Below the pieces are notes generated by a model. The model was not told where the DNA came from. It was given only the letters and a program-made list of their open reading frames with translations, and made no database searches. A stretch of DNA of 64,000 nt from Eurosta solidaginis (taxonomy: Eukaryota > Arthropoda > Insecta > Diptera > Tephritidae). The DNA lies in NCBI RefSeq assembly GCF_040869045.1, contig NC_090322.1:182465477-182529476 (forward strand), read 5' to 3'. The stretch's first letter is position 1. Each line of letters opens with the position of its first letter. The translations under genes and the position numbers were made by a program. Below, in pieces: positions 20,537 through 32,580 of the stretch.

Positions 20537-20895
20537 CCACCGTGGTGTGATGGTAGCGTGCTCCGCCTATCACACCGTATGCCCTGGGTTCGCACCCCGG
20601 GCAAAGCAACATCAAAATTTTAGAAATAAGGTTTTTAAATTAGAAGAAAATTTTTCTAAGCGGGGTCGCTCCTCGGCAGTGTTTGGCAAGCGCTCCGGGT
20701 GTATTTCTGCCATGAAAAGCTCTCAGTGAAAACTCATCTGCCTTGCAGATGCCGTTCGGAGTCGGCATAAAACATGTAGGTCCCGTCCGGCCAATTTGCA
20801 GGGAAAACCAAGAGGAGCACGACGCAAATTGGAAGAGAAGCTCGGCCTTAGATCTCTTCGGAGGTTATTGCGCCTTACATTTATTTTTTTTATTT
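20537..20895 (+). mobile_element. tRNA-derived SINE
   Basis: The first 68 bases look like a decayed tRNA gene with pol III promoter: an A-box-like GGTGTGATGGTAGCGTG (20544-20560) and B-box GGTTCGCACCC (about 20588-20598). The body continues with GGGGTCGCTCCTCGGCAGTG, GAGTCGGCATAAAACATGTA, CGACGCAAATTGGAAGAGAA and GGTTATTGCGCC, and ends in an AT-rich tail. It is non-autonomous and would borrow a LINE RT. A fragment is at 4690-4815. It is not a working tRNA: the anticodon arm does not fold well. Confidence 0.85.
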
Positions 20896-21690
20896 TAATT
20901 TTTAATTAAAATGCATTTATTATCCGAATCTACATATATCTGTCCGTGCTTGTGATAAATGATTTTTTGAACAAAAAATTTCGCAATTTTAAGGTAACTA
21001 CTCCGTCATATTTACAACGACTTAAATGGTTGTGCGAAACAGACTAAACGAACAGCTATCAGTTTGTTTACTTAAAATCCAATTTGGAAATACATTCGGC
21101 ATCAACAAAAAAACAAAAATTATTTGAGAATCAACACTTAAAACAGAAACAAAAAATTATAATTTTAGTGATTATAATACGAAGCTATTATTAACTTTAA
21201 AAGTATTTCTTTGTGAAAGTGCCTAATCATTTACTATTTTGAAAATAAGTGAAACTCCATAGACATTCGTAGATGTGACCGTGTGGAAACACCCAAAAAC
21301 GGAAACCAAATTTTAGCAGATTTGATGAACAAAATAGTTTAATTAATTGTTAAAACTTTTAAAGAAACAATAAAACAATTAAAGAGTAAAATCATGGTAC
21401 CATAATTGTAGATCGCACATCGATTAAAAAAAAAAAATGAAACTTTAATATACTTCAATTAGGAAACAATATTTTGTGCAAATTGCATATAACAGTCGCT
21501 GTAAATTGTATATACGAAACAAAAACAAAAAATAAGTGCGGACAATCAAATAAAAATATAAAGTACTTATAACAGAAATTTACTAGTAGACATGCTATGA
21601 ATTCTATGCAACATAATTAAAAGTAAAATTTGTCTACGATTTGTTAATTAATAAAGAACTTTAAAAACAACAATCTACGCTTAAAAACAA
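20896..21690. other. AT-rich DNA, possibly 5' leader of the following LINE
   Basis: A-rich, no ORF. It precedes ORF1 of the LINE at 21694 and might be its 5' UTR, but no boundary or promoter is visible. Confidence 0.35.
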
Positions 21691-21693
21691 CGG

Positions 21694-22474
21694 TTGAGTT
21701 ATCCACTTCACTACAACAAGAGCTATTACAACAATTTTACGCACAATACACACAAGAATGCCAATGTTGCTAACACAAATGCTGCTAACTCGGGCGCTTC
21801 TGTTATTGCTATCAATGCTAGTGCCAATGCTGCTAACGCTAACGCTGTTAATGCTGCTGTTATGGGTAATAATTCTGCTAACACCCACCTAACTTTTCCT
21901 TCCAAAAGCAAATCTGCTAGAGCAAATACCAATGCTAAGTCGAACCCTGCAGCTGAAGCCAATGCCGCTGCAAGCACTAATACTAGATTACGCCCTGCTA
22001 ATGCTACTGCCGCTGTTGCAAATTCTGCTGATATGAGTAGTGCTACGGATTCTGTTGATGCTTCTGGCCCTGCTGCAAACACTCTTAATAATGTGGATAG
22101 TGCTACTGTTGGCCGTCAAACTACCGGTGAAAGGAATAGCCTTAGGAGGACCATAATTCATGGCTGCAATGGGAGCACCGAGCTCGAGGCTGTTGTTAAA
22201 AAGAAATGGGTTCACATTTCCTCCTTCAGGCCGACGGTCTCCGAAAAAAAATATCATTGATTTTGTCTCAAAGTATGCTGGAATTGACCGCAAACATCTT
22301 TCATGCCGTAAGCTAGTGATAAATGGTGTTCCACTCGATAGCCTGGAGAGCATACATTTCAAGCTCGGAGTCACTACTGCTTTGTATGACAGTCTTTTAA
22401 ACCCTAACGTTTGGCCAGCTGACGTCAACGTTCGGTCCTTTCAGCAATTTGAAAGTCAGTCTAATAACACCTAG
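21694..22474 (+). pseudogene. LINE ORF1, Ala/Asn-rich, frameshifted
   Basis: The first frame (21694-22260) is made almost wholly of Ala, Asn, Ser and Thr (ANANAVNAAVMGNNSAN type). After a frame change near 22160-22250 a second frame (to 22474) has the conserved ORF1 C-terminus: FVSKYAGIDRKHLSCRKLV, FKLGVTTALYDSLLNPNVWP. Such a closing domain is known from Jockey/CR1 ORF1 proteins that bind the element RNA. No CCHC knuckles seen. Confidence 0.7.
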
Positions 22475-25334
22475 CTCTTATAAATCGCTCAACGCTGAAC
22501 GAGCTACCCATCCAGTTGACAGAGCGGGTAGATCACTGAAAATTTATTTCCAAAATATAGGCGGCATGCGCACAAAGGCGATAGATGTTCTCCTGTCCTC
22601 ATCTCGGATGGACTACGATGTTTACGTTCTCGTCGAAACTTGGCTTAATGAGGACTTCTTCGATGAAGAGTTTTTCGATCCTACAACTTATCGCAAAGAC
22701 CGAGATTATATCAAAACAGGGCTGAGAAAAGGTGGTGGTGTTTTGATCGCAGTAAAAAGAGGCTTACGTACCTCAGTCATTGAATTACTTCACCGAGATT
22801 CCCTAATCGATCAGCTGTGTGTCCGAATCTCTGGCTCTTCGTGTTATACGCTCATCTGCTGTTCATACATACCGCCAAACAGTTGTGACAGTCTATATAG
22901 TGCTCACATCGAAAATATTGTCAACCTTTGGGGAACTAATGCTGATGCTAATTTTTGTATTCTTGGCGATTATAATATGCCGGACATCACATGGCTGAAT
23001 TTACAGAATAATGGCATTTTAACTCCTACAAATGTTACGCGCTTACATGAAATTAATCTCATTGATAGTTTTTTAAGTTGTGATCTTATCCAAATTAATC
23101 ATTTATTTAGGTTGCTTGATCTTTTGTTTGTGGACGAAAATTTAATATTTGAACTGTCTGAGAGTACTCTCCCATTATGCGCGTCCGATAAACATCATGT
23201 TCCGCTTGCTATATTTATTCAATACTTTGATGCGATTCCCGTTTCTACTCTCGCGGACAATCTTTCTTTGCACTTCCGCCGAACTAATTTTGAGGAGCTT
23301 AATAATGCCTTCCTCGATGTAACTTGGGAAAATCTATTTAATTCTCAGGACGTCAGCGCTTGCTACGATACCTTCCTGTATAAGTTGTGTGAGATCTTTA
23401 ATATCAAGGTGCCTCCTCTTGGGCCAAAACTATACAAACTGCCTTGGTACAACCAAGCTCTAAAAAATTTAAAAAATAAACGAAATAAGTATAACAAGTT
23501 GTATAGGGCTAATACTACGGATACGTTCCTCCAGGAGCAATATACAACTAGTGTGAAACAGTTTAACGTTATCGATAAATTTCTGTATAACCAGTATATG
23601 GGAAGGCTCGAAACGGATCTAAAAGTAAATCCTAAGGCTTTTTGGAATTTTATTCGCTCCAAACGTGGCTTTTCTAATATTCCCACTTGCATGCACTTTA
23701 ATGGCAAGTGCGCGCAGTCTCTGGATGATTCTGTTGAACTCTTTGCTGAATTCTTTAAATCTAATTTTGAAGGTGATGTTGCTGTTCCGAATCTGCTCTC
23801 TGCTGTCAATGAACGATTGGATTTTGGATCGCTCACGATCTCCAATACTGACGTTGGCAATGCTAAGTTAACACTAAAGCCCTCACTGAAATGCGACAGT
23901 GATGGCGTCTGCGCGTATGTTCTGAAGCACTGCAGTGTATCTTTATGTTCACCTCTTTGCTACATCTTTAATTTGTATCTCTCATCTGGCATTTTATAGA
24001 TAGATGGAAATGTGCTTCGATAACACCGATTTTCAAAACCGGGAATAAAAACAAACTATAGGCCTATTGCTAAACTTACTGTTTGTTCGAAACTTTTCGA
24101 AAATATAATTAAAGATAAACTATCCTGTATAATCAAACGCATTGTTGAACCCAATCAACATGGTTTTACTGCCGGACGCTCTACTGTCACTAACTTGGCG
24201 TCTTTCTCGGATTTTTGTATATCCGCATTTAAGGATGGATCTCAAATTGATGTTATATACACGGACTTCTCGAAGGCCTTCGACAAGGTCTCTCACCAGA
24301 TTATTTTATATAAACTTGAGTGTATTGGCTTTCACTCTGTGTTTTCAAGCTGGTTGAAATCCTACCTGACGAATAGACTCTTGTGTGTTAAGATCGAAAA
24401 TCTTAAGTCCCACTCATTTGTCGCAACATCTGGAGTGCCTCAGGGCAGTATTCTCGGTCCACTCCTATTTGTGCTTTTCATAAATGATATTGGTTCCTGC
24501 TTCAAAAACTCCAGTTTTCTGCTATTTGCTGATGATCTTAAAATTTTCCGTAGAATTAATGCCCCTTCGGATTCCTGCCTTCTGCAAAGTGACCTTAATA
24601 ATGTGGATGATTGGTGTCGCGCCAATAATCTTTTCTTAAATGTTAAAAAATGCTTTAGTATGTCTTTCTCAAAATTCATGAGTTACTATTCTTCGTTGTA
24701 CTCTATTTCAGGCATCCAGTTGGCGTCAATTAACGAACATGTTGATCTAGGCGTTGTCTTTGACTCAAAATTCACATTCACCAATCACATATGTTATGTG
24801 CTCCCAATGGCCTACAGGAACCTTGCTTTTCTTCGCAGATATGCAAGGGACTTTAAAGATCCGTATACTAAGAAAGCCTTATATATATCGTTAGTGCGCT
24901 CCAAAATTGAATATGCTTCCAATATCTGGAACCCCATCTACAGTAATCATTCGGCCAGAATAGAAAGAGTTCAAAGAAAGTTTGTCCGTTTTGCTTTGAA
25001 CTCCATACATTTTGATAACCCGCTGCCTTCTTATTCTTCTCGTTGTCAACTGATCAATCTGCAATCACTTGAAGCGAGGATAACGGTGCACTTGGTTATG
25101 TTTGTGTATGACTTAATTTTGGGCTCTTTGGACTGTGCGACTCTTCTTGAGAAAATATCGTTTAATGTGCCGCAAAAAAATTTGCGCGTATTCCTGCCTT
25201 TTTACTTGAGTTCTTGTAGAGCAAATTACTTTTATTTTAGCCCAATTTTCCGCGCCCTTACTGAATTAAATAAAATCTCTACTAAATATCTACTAAATAC
25301 ATTCAAGGCTTCCTTTGTCTTACTCTTTACATAA
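22449..25334 (+). pseudogene. LINE ORF2 (EEP endonuclease-RT) with two compensating frame breaks
   Basis: EEP residues 26-265: YFQNIGGMRTK, VLVETWLNEDF, LGDYNMPDITW, SDKHHVPL. The RT follows with [24 protein letters not shown] and FADD at LLFADDLKIF (catalytic YADD variant with F, common in this group). A stop TAG at 23997-23999 and a frame disturbance near 24050 lie between endonuclease and RT; the frame is the same on both sides, so about two indels cancel. ORF2 start overlaps ORF1's end by 26 bp. Confidence 0.88.
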
Positions 25335-25440
25335 TGTTGTACCTAATGTATATGTTTAATACCTATATTTATTTTATTTTTAATATGTTATTGTATCTAG
25401 TCTGTAAGATTCTTGATCATAGACTGAATTAATAATAAAC

Positions 25441-26011
25441 TATACTAAGAACGGATTTAAAGTATAAGACATCACGATGAAAATGATGAGATTTATAGAG
25501 AAAACAACAAAGCCATTGCATAAACAGCAACAACGATGTATTTAATTGTTATCACGTCCAAAAACGCAATTGATTCCGACTTATCTTGGTTGGTTGATTT
25601 GATCCAAAATACAGCAATTGATTCCCTTAAAATCTCTACAATCATCAATCAACTACTTATTAATTTTAATATTTTTTTTATTAAATTTAATTTTATGTAA
25701 GTATAATTTTTATTTTAATATTAAATTTAAAATTTTCAATTATAATTTAAATTAAAATTTTAAACCCTTTAAATTTTCTAATTTATTTTAAGATTATTTT
25801 TATATTTCAACAAATTTATATAAATTATTTAAATTTACTTATTTAATTTTTATATAAAAATAAATATTTTATTTAAATTGTTAACTCCCTTTCCAAAAAA
25901 AATTCTTAAATGTTTTCTAATTTTCAAATTTTTCATTTAAATTTTTTTTCATATGGTTCTACGTTCACCAATACGAACTCGTAATTTTACAAATTCAGAA
26001 AAAATAACACA
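25441..26011. other. Very AT-rich spacer
   Basis: Long A/T-only stretches (for example 25670-25900). It may hold the 5' LTR and leader of the following gypsy element, but no LTR pair or primer-binding site could be found. Confidence 0.45.
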
Positions 26012-26728
26012 ATGGCTTCAAATACAACTCAAAATTCTAACATTAATACAACAAAAAAAAACATCATCTCTAATATAACACAAGATACTTCAACACAAGA
26101 TAACTTTACAAATATTTCTTCTACTAAATCTATTTAATTACCACAATTTTGACAAGAATCTCCCAATGCCTAGTTTTTACTTGTTGAAGGACAATTTGAA
26201 ATTAACAATATCAATGATGATAATTTAAAATTTCAAAATGTTTTAGTTTCTCTTCAACGAGATACCATATCAAAAATTTTAGACGTTATCAACCCTCCTT
26301 TTTTCAATAAATATAATACAATCAAAAAAATTTGTTGTGAAAGATTTTCTCTTAGTGAAGAGAAACGATTAGAGCAATTATTTTCAAAAACTGAACTTGG
26401 TGATCATTCACCATCTGAATTATTCAGATTTATGAAATCACTTACAGGTACTGACTCCATTGTAAGTCAAGAATTACTTTTCAAATTATGGATTCGTAAA
26501 TTGCCACAAGAAATACAAATCCATTTAACTCCTAGTAACAATCAAAATAAAGATGAAGTAATTATATTAGCTGACAAACTTTTTGATTTAATCAACGAAC
26601 CTCATTCTTCCAAACCTATAGTTTCGAGTATAAATAATAATATTTTAGAACAATGCGTTAAAAATTTAACTGAATTAACTACAGCTATTACTACGGCTAT
26701 TATACAGAAATTTTTCAAACAATCGTAA
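26012..26728 (+). pseudogene. Gag of the CsRn1-like element, three nonsense codons
   Basis: ATG at 26012. In the same frame: TAA at 26135, TGA at 26150, TAG at 26171, then an uninterrupted capsid region (LLVEGQFEINNINDDNLKF, RFSLSEEKRLEQLFSK, GDHSPSELFRFMK, LWIRKLPQEIQIHL) to 26728. The TGA and TAG fall where relatives keep conserved Trp residues (PQF-W, NA-W), so each is a simple TGG change. Confidence 0.78.
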
Positions 26729-26848
26729 TTTTAATTCACAAACAAATATTTGTTGGTATCACAAAAAATTTAAGAATAACGCTCTTAAATGGATACCCCC
26801 ATGCAATTTTAATCAAAATCATAATTCAAATTCTGAACAAAATTTAAA

Positions 26849-27190
26849 GTGAAACTATTCATTGTGACGATGACGGATAATGAAACTATTATTAAACCTA
26901 CTCGTCGCCTATTCATATTTGATAAATTCAATAAACTTAATTTTCTTATCGATACCGGCGTAGTTGTACCAGTTATTCCTTTTTCTAAATTTAAAATTTA
27001 TAAAAGAAATTCGGATATTACTTTGACTGCAGCAAACGGTTCTTCAATTGAAACTTTCGGTACAAAACTACTTAAAATTGATTTAGGTTTAAGAAGTGAT
27101 TTTGAATTACCATTCATTATTGCGAACATTGATACACCAATTTTAGGAGAAAACTTTTTAGAAAAATTCGGAATTTATTGTCAATATTAA
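26849..27190 (+). pseudogene. Aspartic protease of the CsRn1-like element
   Basis: Reads RRLFIFDKFNKLNFLIDTGV with DTG, then VIPFSKFKIYKR, TAANGSSIETFGTK and DTPILGENFLEKFGIYCQ, the standard retropepsin layout. It ends in a stop and RT begins in a different frame. Confidence 0.8.
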
Positions 27191-27352
27191 AAATAAAGAA
27201 ATAATGGATTCTACTACAAAAATTAAAGTAGCTGGATTTTCTAATATTTTCTCACTCAAAATTCCTATTGTCGAAAATAAGTTTTCAAAATTGCTTAATG
27301 AATTTCCGTCTATTACTTGTGAACCAGATTATACTAAAAAAGTTAACACCAT

Positions 27353-28848
27353 ATGGTTCACAGGATAGAAGCAAAAGGTATTTTACCATTTTCGAAACCC
27401 AGACGTCTTGATCCAATCAAACTTAAAATTGCTAAAGCTGAATTTGAATTTTTAGTTAAAACGGGTATATGCAGTCCCTCAAATTCTCCTATTGCATCTC
27501 CACTTCATCTCGTTCCTAAAAAAGAACCAAATGATTGGAGACCTTACGGAGACTATCGAAGACTTAATTTTATTACTACACCAGATCGGTATCCTTTACC
27601 ACATATCCACGATTTAACAATTGATTTAAAAAACAAACCATTTTTTTCCAAAATTGATCTTGTGCGTGCTTACCACCAAATTCCAATGGCAGAAGAAGAC
27701 ATCCATAAAACTGCAATAACTACCCCTTTTGGAATGTTTGAATTCGTAAGAATGCCTTTCGGTTTACGAAACAGTGCTCAAACTTTCCAACGCTTTATTA
27801 ATGAAGTATTTTCTGATTTCGAAATGTATTTACATACATTGATGACATTCTTATTGCCAGTGATAATGAAGATCAACATATAAATCATTTAAAATCAGTT
27901 TTCAAAAGACTTGAAAAATATAATTTAAATATCAAACCTTCAAAATTTACTCTCGGTGTAAATAAATTAAATTTCTTCAGTTACGAAATTTTAGGCGAAG
28001 GCATTAAATCATCTTTAGATCGAATTGAAATTATAACAAATTTTGAAAAACCAATTTCTATAAATAAGTTACAAAAATGTTTAGGTATGATAAATTACTA
28101 TCACAGATATATTAAAATGTTAGCAACAGAACTTAGTCCTCTGTATGAAATGTTAACACATGCAATTAAAAACAAATTCAAACAATTAAATTGCACAAAT
28201 GAAACCATAGCAGCTTTCGAAAATGTTAAAAAACTTTTTGCTAAAAATACTTTACTCACACATTTCGACAAAAATGGTACTTTATCATTAGCAGTAGATG
28301 CATCAAATGTTGCTATTGGAGCAGTTCTTCAACAAACTAGCAATAATATACTAGAACCCTTAGCTTATTTTTCAAGAAAATTAACTACAACAGAAACTAA
28401 ATATTCAACATTTGATCGTGAACTTTTGGCAATTTATAATTCAATTAAACATTTTAAACATTTTCTTGAAGGTAGAACTTTTACAATTTATACTGATCAT
28501 AAACTTTTAATTCATGTTCTAAATTCTAAAGTAGATAGATCTCCTCGTCAAATACGTCATCTTGAATATATTGCTCAATTTACAAATGATATTCAATATA
28601 TACGTGGAAAAGACAACATAGTTGCCGACACACTTTCCCGTATTCCAGAAATAAATGCAATTTCAACTCAAGATATAAATTTAGAAACTTTATATAAAGA
28701 ACAACAAACTGATACATTTTTACAAAAAACCATTTCTAATCAAAATTCGAAAAATAATTTAAAAGAAATTCATACTCAAGTTATTAATTTAAACAAATGG
28801 TGTGATATTTCTCTACAACCTTTCGACCTTATGTTCCACATTCTATGA
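27353..28848 (+). pseudogene. RT-RNase H of the CsRn1-like element, frameshifted at the active site
   Basis: The RT frame 27353-27883 has [61 protein letters not shown]. At about 27830 a one-base shift moves the catalytic YIDDILIAS into another frame. Frame 28087-28848 has the connection and RNase H: LAVDASNVAIGAVLQQ, TYFSRKLT-like FSRKLTTTETKYST, YTDHKLLIHVLNSK, DTLSRI. Dead copy. Confidence 0.87.
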
Positions 28849-29102
28849 GAAGAATTATATTTGACAAAATTCGCTCATTCAGCCTTATTGTAAACTTCAT
28901 GTGAATAAATCAATCCCATGAATTTTTTATTTCCCATGAACAAAAAATTCGTATCGTTAATTTCATGTGAAACAATCCTTATATTCGAATTTCGAATATG
29001 CTATTGTGAACATCACTCATGTTTTGTTTAAAAATTTTTGCAGAAAAAATTGCTGTTGTGTAGTCAAACATTTTTATTTTTGCGTTAAATATTAAAATTG
29101 TA

Positions 29103-30374
29103 ATGATTAGTGCTTACTTGCGCCTTTGTTTAATTGAAGAAGAAACTAATACCAGTCAGCAATTGGCTGAACGAGTGTCCAGGAGGATATTACGCGACAA
29201 GTGTAATCCCCTTGAATTACCTAATGCAAGGTAAACATGCAAATTATTATACTCGTAAACCAAATAAATAATCGCGTTTTAACTTTTTATACATAGATTT
29301 CACCAATTGTATAGAATACACAAGCCGGCGTTCAAATATTTGTTGGATGTATTGCACAGTGGTCTGCCAGTGGCACGTAAACGTTTTGCAATAGACATAG
29401 TCGTAAAGCTTTCAGCTGCTCTAAGATTTTTTGGTGAAGGAGCATACCAAAAAGGAGTAGGGAGGTAAGTGGATGTTGGCTTATCGCAGTCAAGTTTTAG
29501 CCATGTCTTGTCTGAAGTATTGAATGTTTTTGAGGAGTGCCTTTGCAATCAGTGGATAAAATGGCCTACTAAAGACGAAATGCGTGAAATTGCTTTGGAT
29601 TTTCATCAACAATTTTATATCCCAGGCATTATTGGCTGCATAGATGGCACACACGTTAGAATTATAGGCCCTAGGAATAATAAAAACTTATATTATAACA
29701 GAAAAGGTTACTATAGTATGAACGTTTTGCTGGTAGATTGGTAAAATTTGTGTATGCTTTTACACATGTTAATAATTTTATCTGCAGGTATGTGATAACA
29801 AAATGGCAATAAGATACGTCGATGCAACAAACGCTGGAGCCTGCCATGACTCATTAATTTGGAATACAAGAGAATTGAGGGTTTCAATGGAGCAGGATTA
29901 CTTGCTAGGCACTAGAAATGTTTGGCTGCTAGGGAAAATTTTAATGAAATCTGTAAGTGCCAAAATCAAATTTTGTTCATAGGCGACGCTGGATATCCAC
30001 TGGAGCCTTGGTTGCTAACACCCCACAGATCAGCGGAAGAGGGCTCCACAGAAAGCAAATTTAATGAGGTTCATGCACGTGGACGTAACATTGTGGAAAG
30101 GACCAATGTCGTCTTAAAAAATAGATGGAGGTGTGTACTAGGAGCCAGGGAGCTACATTATCCGCCTAAGAAAGCAGCTCAAATTACTAATGTCTGTTGC
30201 GCGTTGCACAATATATGCTTAAAGTATAGGTGCGATGACACACCTTTTATTTCAAATAGAGCTTCTCAACCGGAAATTTCTGAACACGTGCAGTTTGAAG
30301 AATCGGAATCGCATTCATCATACCTCAATGAGGCCAAGCGTATTAGAGCAAATATAGGCAATTGCCTTATGTAA
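29103..30374 (+). pseudogene. Harbinger (HARBI1-type) DDE transposase
   Basis: First exon from ATG 29103 (MISAYLRLCLIEEE) to about 29231, an intron of about 65 bp, then a second exon. An in-frame TAA at 29466-29468 interrupts it just before VDVGLSQSSFSHVLSEV. The catalytic D of GCIDGTHVRI, D of IGDAGYPLEPWLLTP and E of GRNIVERTNVVLKNRW are all present. A second short intron lies near 29740-29788 (before YVTD-like VCDNKMAIRYVDATNAG), and a frame change near 29918. So it has kept the active-site residues but cannot be translated whole. Confidence 0.85.
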
Positions 30375-30792
30375 ATTTATGACAAAATGTTTTTATAATT
30401 GAATAACACTCTTCAAAGAAATGTCTGATTTGTATTAGCTCAAAAGCGGCTTTATTGTTAATCTTGCTTTACCAATTTGAAAAAATAAAGTACATAAAAT
30501 TAATTTTTTTACAAAAACGTTCGAAACATTCTAATTAATGCCTAAGCTTTTCTTTGCAGCTAGTATTTTCAAATTTTGAACCTCGATTTGGCTGTTTATA
30601 AGTATGAGTTTACGGTCAACTTCAATTTTTCTGAGCCGTTCAATTTCCGAATTGTGGCGTTTTGTTTCGAGTTTTCGAGGCCTTGGTTTAATTCCTTTAA
30701 GTGGCCTTCTATTTCAGTATAGTGATGACTCTGGATTTCCAAGCCCTTTCTGACGTTGTCATTCATTTCTTTTTGAACATCTAGTTCAATAT

Positions 30793-31411
30793 TTAAAGCT
30801 CCGCAGGGTTAATTTTTTTGCGAGTTTGCTGGCTGGTTTTTTGTGCAGGCAAAGCACTTTCCCTTTGCGTGTCACCGGCAGTTTCGGTGCTATTTTCGTC
30901 CAAGCAATTGTCCATGCAACTAAATTCTACTTCAGAGTCCTCACTAGAGCTGTTGTCTTCATCACTACTGTTATTTTCACGTTGCTTACTAGTTGATTTC
31001 GTTGCATTCAAACCAAAAGGCTTGCCATCTTCGACACCTTCCGCAGCTGCTACTGACGCAGTTATATCCAAAATTGACTGTTCTAATACAGAAAAAACAT
31101 TTTGCTTGCAAGGTCCTCCACCGGTCTTTTTCTATTTTTGGTATTTTCGACAGCCTTGTTTCGTACGTATCATTTTTGAACAATCCAAACCTGTAAGCAA
31201 TGGCTATATAAATTATGGCACATTCCATAGCCACATTGCATTGATAGTCACCTTTTTCCATTCGGAGATTGATTTTGATGGTGGGCCCATGCTATTGAGG
31301 GAATTGTTCAATTTCTTCCAAAAAGCCAGCACTTTATCTTTATTTTTTTTTTGGAAGCCCTTCCCTATTTCAAGATTTTCGGTCATAGTGCTTACCAAGA
31401 AAGTCAACTGA
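30793..31411 (-). pseudogene. Myb/SANT-like DNA-binding protein of the Harbinger element
   Basis: Harbinger transposons need a second protein that carries the transposase to the DNA ends. The minus strand from 31411 gives KVLAFWKKLNNSLNSMGPPS and KSISEWKKV, the Myb_DNA-bind_5/zeste-like domain, then an intron of about 60 bp (GTGACT..CTTACAG) and a segment KKTGGGPCKQNVFSVLEQSI typical of these proteins. A stop (TAG) before KKTGGG and a frameshift are present. The C-terminus (31071-30793) is acidic/Ser-rich, with SSDEDNSSSEDSEVE. Confidence 0.72.
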
Positions 31412-31949
31412 GTTTTGTTTATAGACCTAATGTGATATAAAATAATTCTTAACTAAGTTTAATAAGCAAGAAACAATCCTTACATTTTATCGAGTGTTGT
31501 GCCCCTTTTCAGTTTTGCGAACAAATTCCATAGTGTACAAGTACAAGTGTGTTGACTTCTTTCTGACAGGCACTCGCTTAAGTAGGCATAACAGGAAAAT
31601 CTGGGTTGCCATTGTTGTTTCGGTTGAAAAAGGTCAATTAGGGTTCTGTGCAGAGACGTAAAAGATTGAAACAGGGTTTATGTAGTCACAAAAGTGTTGC
31701 TCCTGTTCCACAGCATTTTAATTTTATATCATTGCGAAAAGTGTTCAGTTCAGAGTTATTGATTTTCATTAAAAGTTTAATTTATTACGGAGGGTTACTC
31801 CTTTAATTGTAAAAGCAGAGAAAACGTAGAGTTTTTCAAATTATTGTGAAAAACTTTTTAATTTGAATTTCTGTACCCAAGTTCACTATGAAAACTGAAA
31901 AATGTACACTTATTGAAAACTCATTTGCACACACAATTTACACTTTGAA

Positions 31950-32580
31950 TTTAATTGTGTTTTTATGCACAAAATTTTGAAACTAAAAACAAAATTTTCA
32001 TTTGTCAGAAAAAATAAAGAAAAAACTGCGTAATGTCAAAAAACCCTATCGAAATACAAACTGGCTTGTTTGTTTTTAATGAACTACGTTGAATTTTTCT
32101 TGCATTTCGTTAGTTTTTTCAAATATAGTTCACATACTTTCACCAGTATTGAAACCTTATTGGCTCCCTCGACAAAAAATATAAGAGAAAATACAAGAAA
32201 AATACATAGAAAATGAAGTAGCGTCATATAGGAGTTTGATTTGTTTGCAATTACAGCACCATTATATTTGCAGGAGGCTTTCACAGCTACAAAAATTAAG
32301 GCGGATTTAAACAGACGCTTTGGTTGTGTAGCATTCATTAATTCATCTGTTGGGCGAAGTATCGAAAAATTTACATAAATGCTTTGGTTGCGTGCCTACG
32401 CTAAATTATATTTCAAAAAACTAACGAAATACAAGAAAAATACAACCTTTCATTAAAAACAAACGAGCCAGTTTGTTTTTCGATAGGTTTTTTTGACTTT
32501 CGGCCGTTTTTTCTTTATTTTTTTCAGACAAATGAAAGTTTTTTTTTTAGTTTGAAAATTTGGTGCATAAAAACACAATT
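31950..32580. repeat. Large palindrome (arms ~175 bp) inside the Harbinger element
   Basis: Left arm about 31952-32128 and right arm about 32405-32580 are imperfect reverse complements. Both have AATTGTGTTTTTATGCAC, TTTCATTTGTC-GAAAAAA, CCTATCGAAA-ACAAACTGGC and TTTTTCTTG-ATTTCGTTAG. The loop (about 270 bp) contains GCTTTGGTTG twice. No ORF. It may be a foldback-type MITE nested in the Harbinger. Confidence 0.75.

Larger units (their letters stand above)
21694..25440 (+). mobile_element. Nearly full-length CR1/Jockey-group LINE
   Basis: Two ORFs in order: ORF1 (21694-22474) and ORF2 (22449-25334), then a 3' end with ATAGACTGAATTAATAATAA near 25420-25440. The related copy at 51596-53490 has a similar 3' end (CTGATCATAGAATAAATAAA on its strand). 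A 5' edge could not be set. Confidence 0.85.
26012..28884 (+). mobile_element. Decayed CsRn1-like Ty3/gypsy element, 3' end lost
   Basis: Gag, protease, RT and RNase H in order, unusually AT-rich. The order and the Gag/protease motif style (no zinc knuckle, LPQF-Q-SPNA, RRLFIFDK..LIDTG, PILGENFLE) fit the CsRn1 group; this is family knowledge, not a search. The integrase begins (RPYVPHS then MRRIIFDK in a shifted frame, about 28820-28880) and is cut where the Harbinger element starts. No integrase remainder follows that element, and no LTRs were found. Confidence 0.8.

Noticed and set aside
20538..20604. A possible tRNA gene with A and B boxes
   Set aside because: Boxes are present but the stem pairing is poor and the sequence continues into a SINE body that also exists as a fragment at 4690.
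30818..31411. 197-codon + strand frame
   Set aside because: Antisense to the Myb/SANT partner gene of the Harbinger element, which has the recognisable domain on the minus strand.
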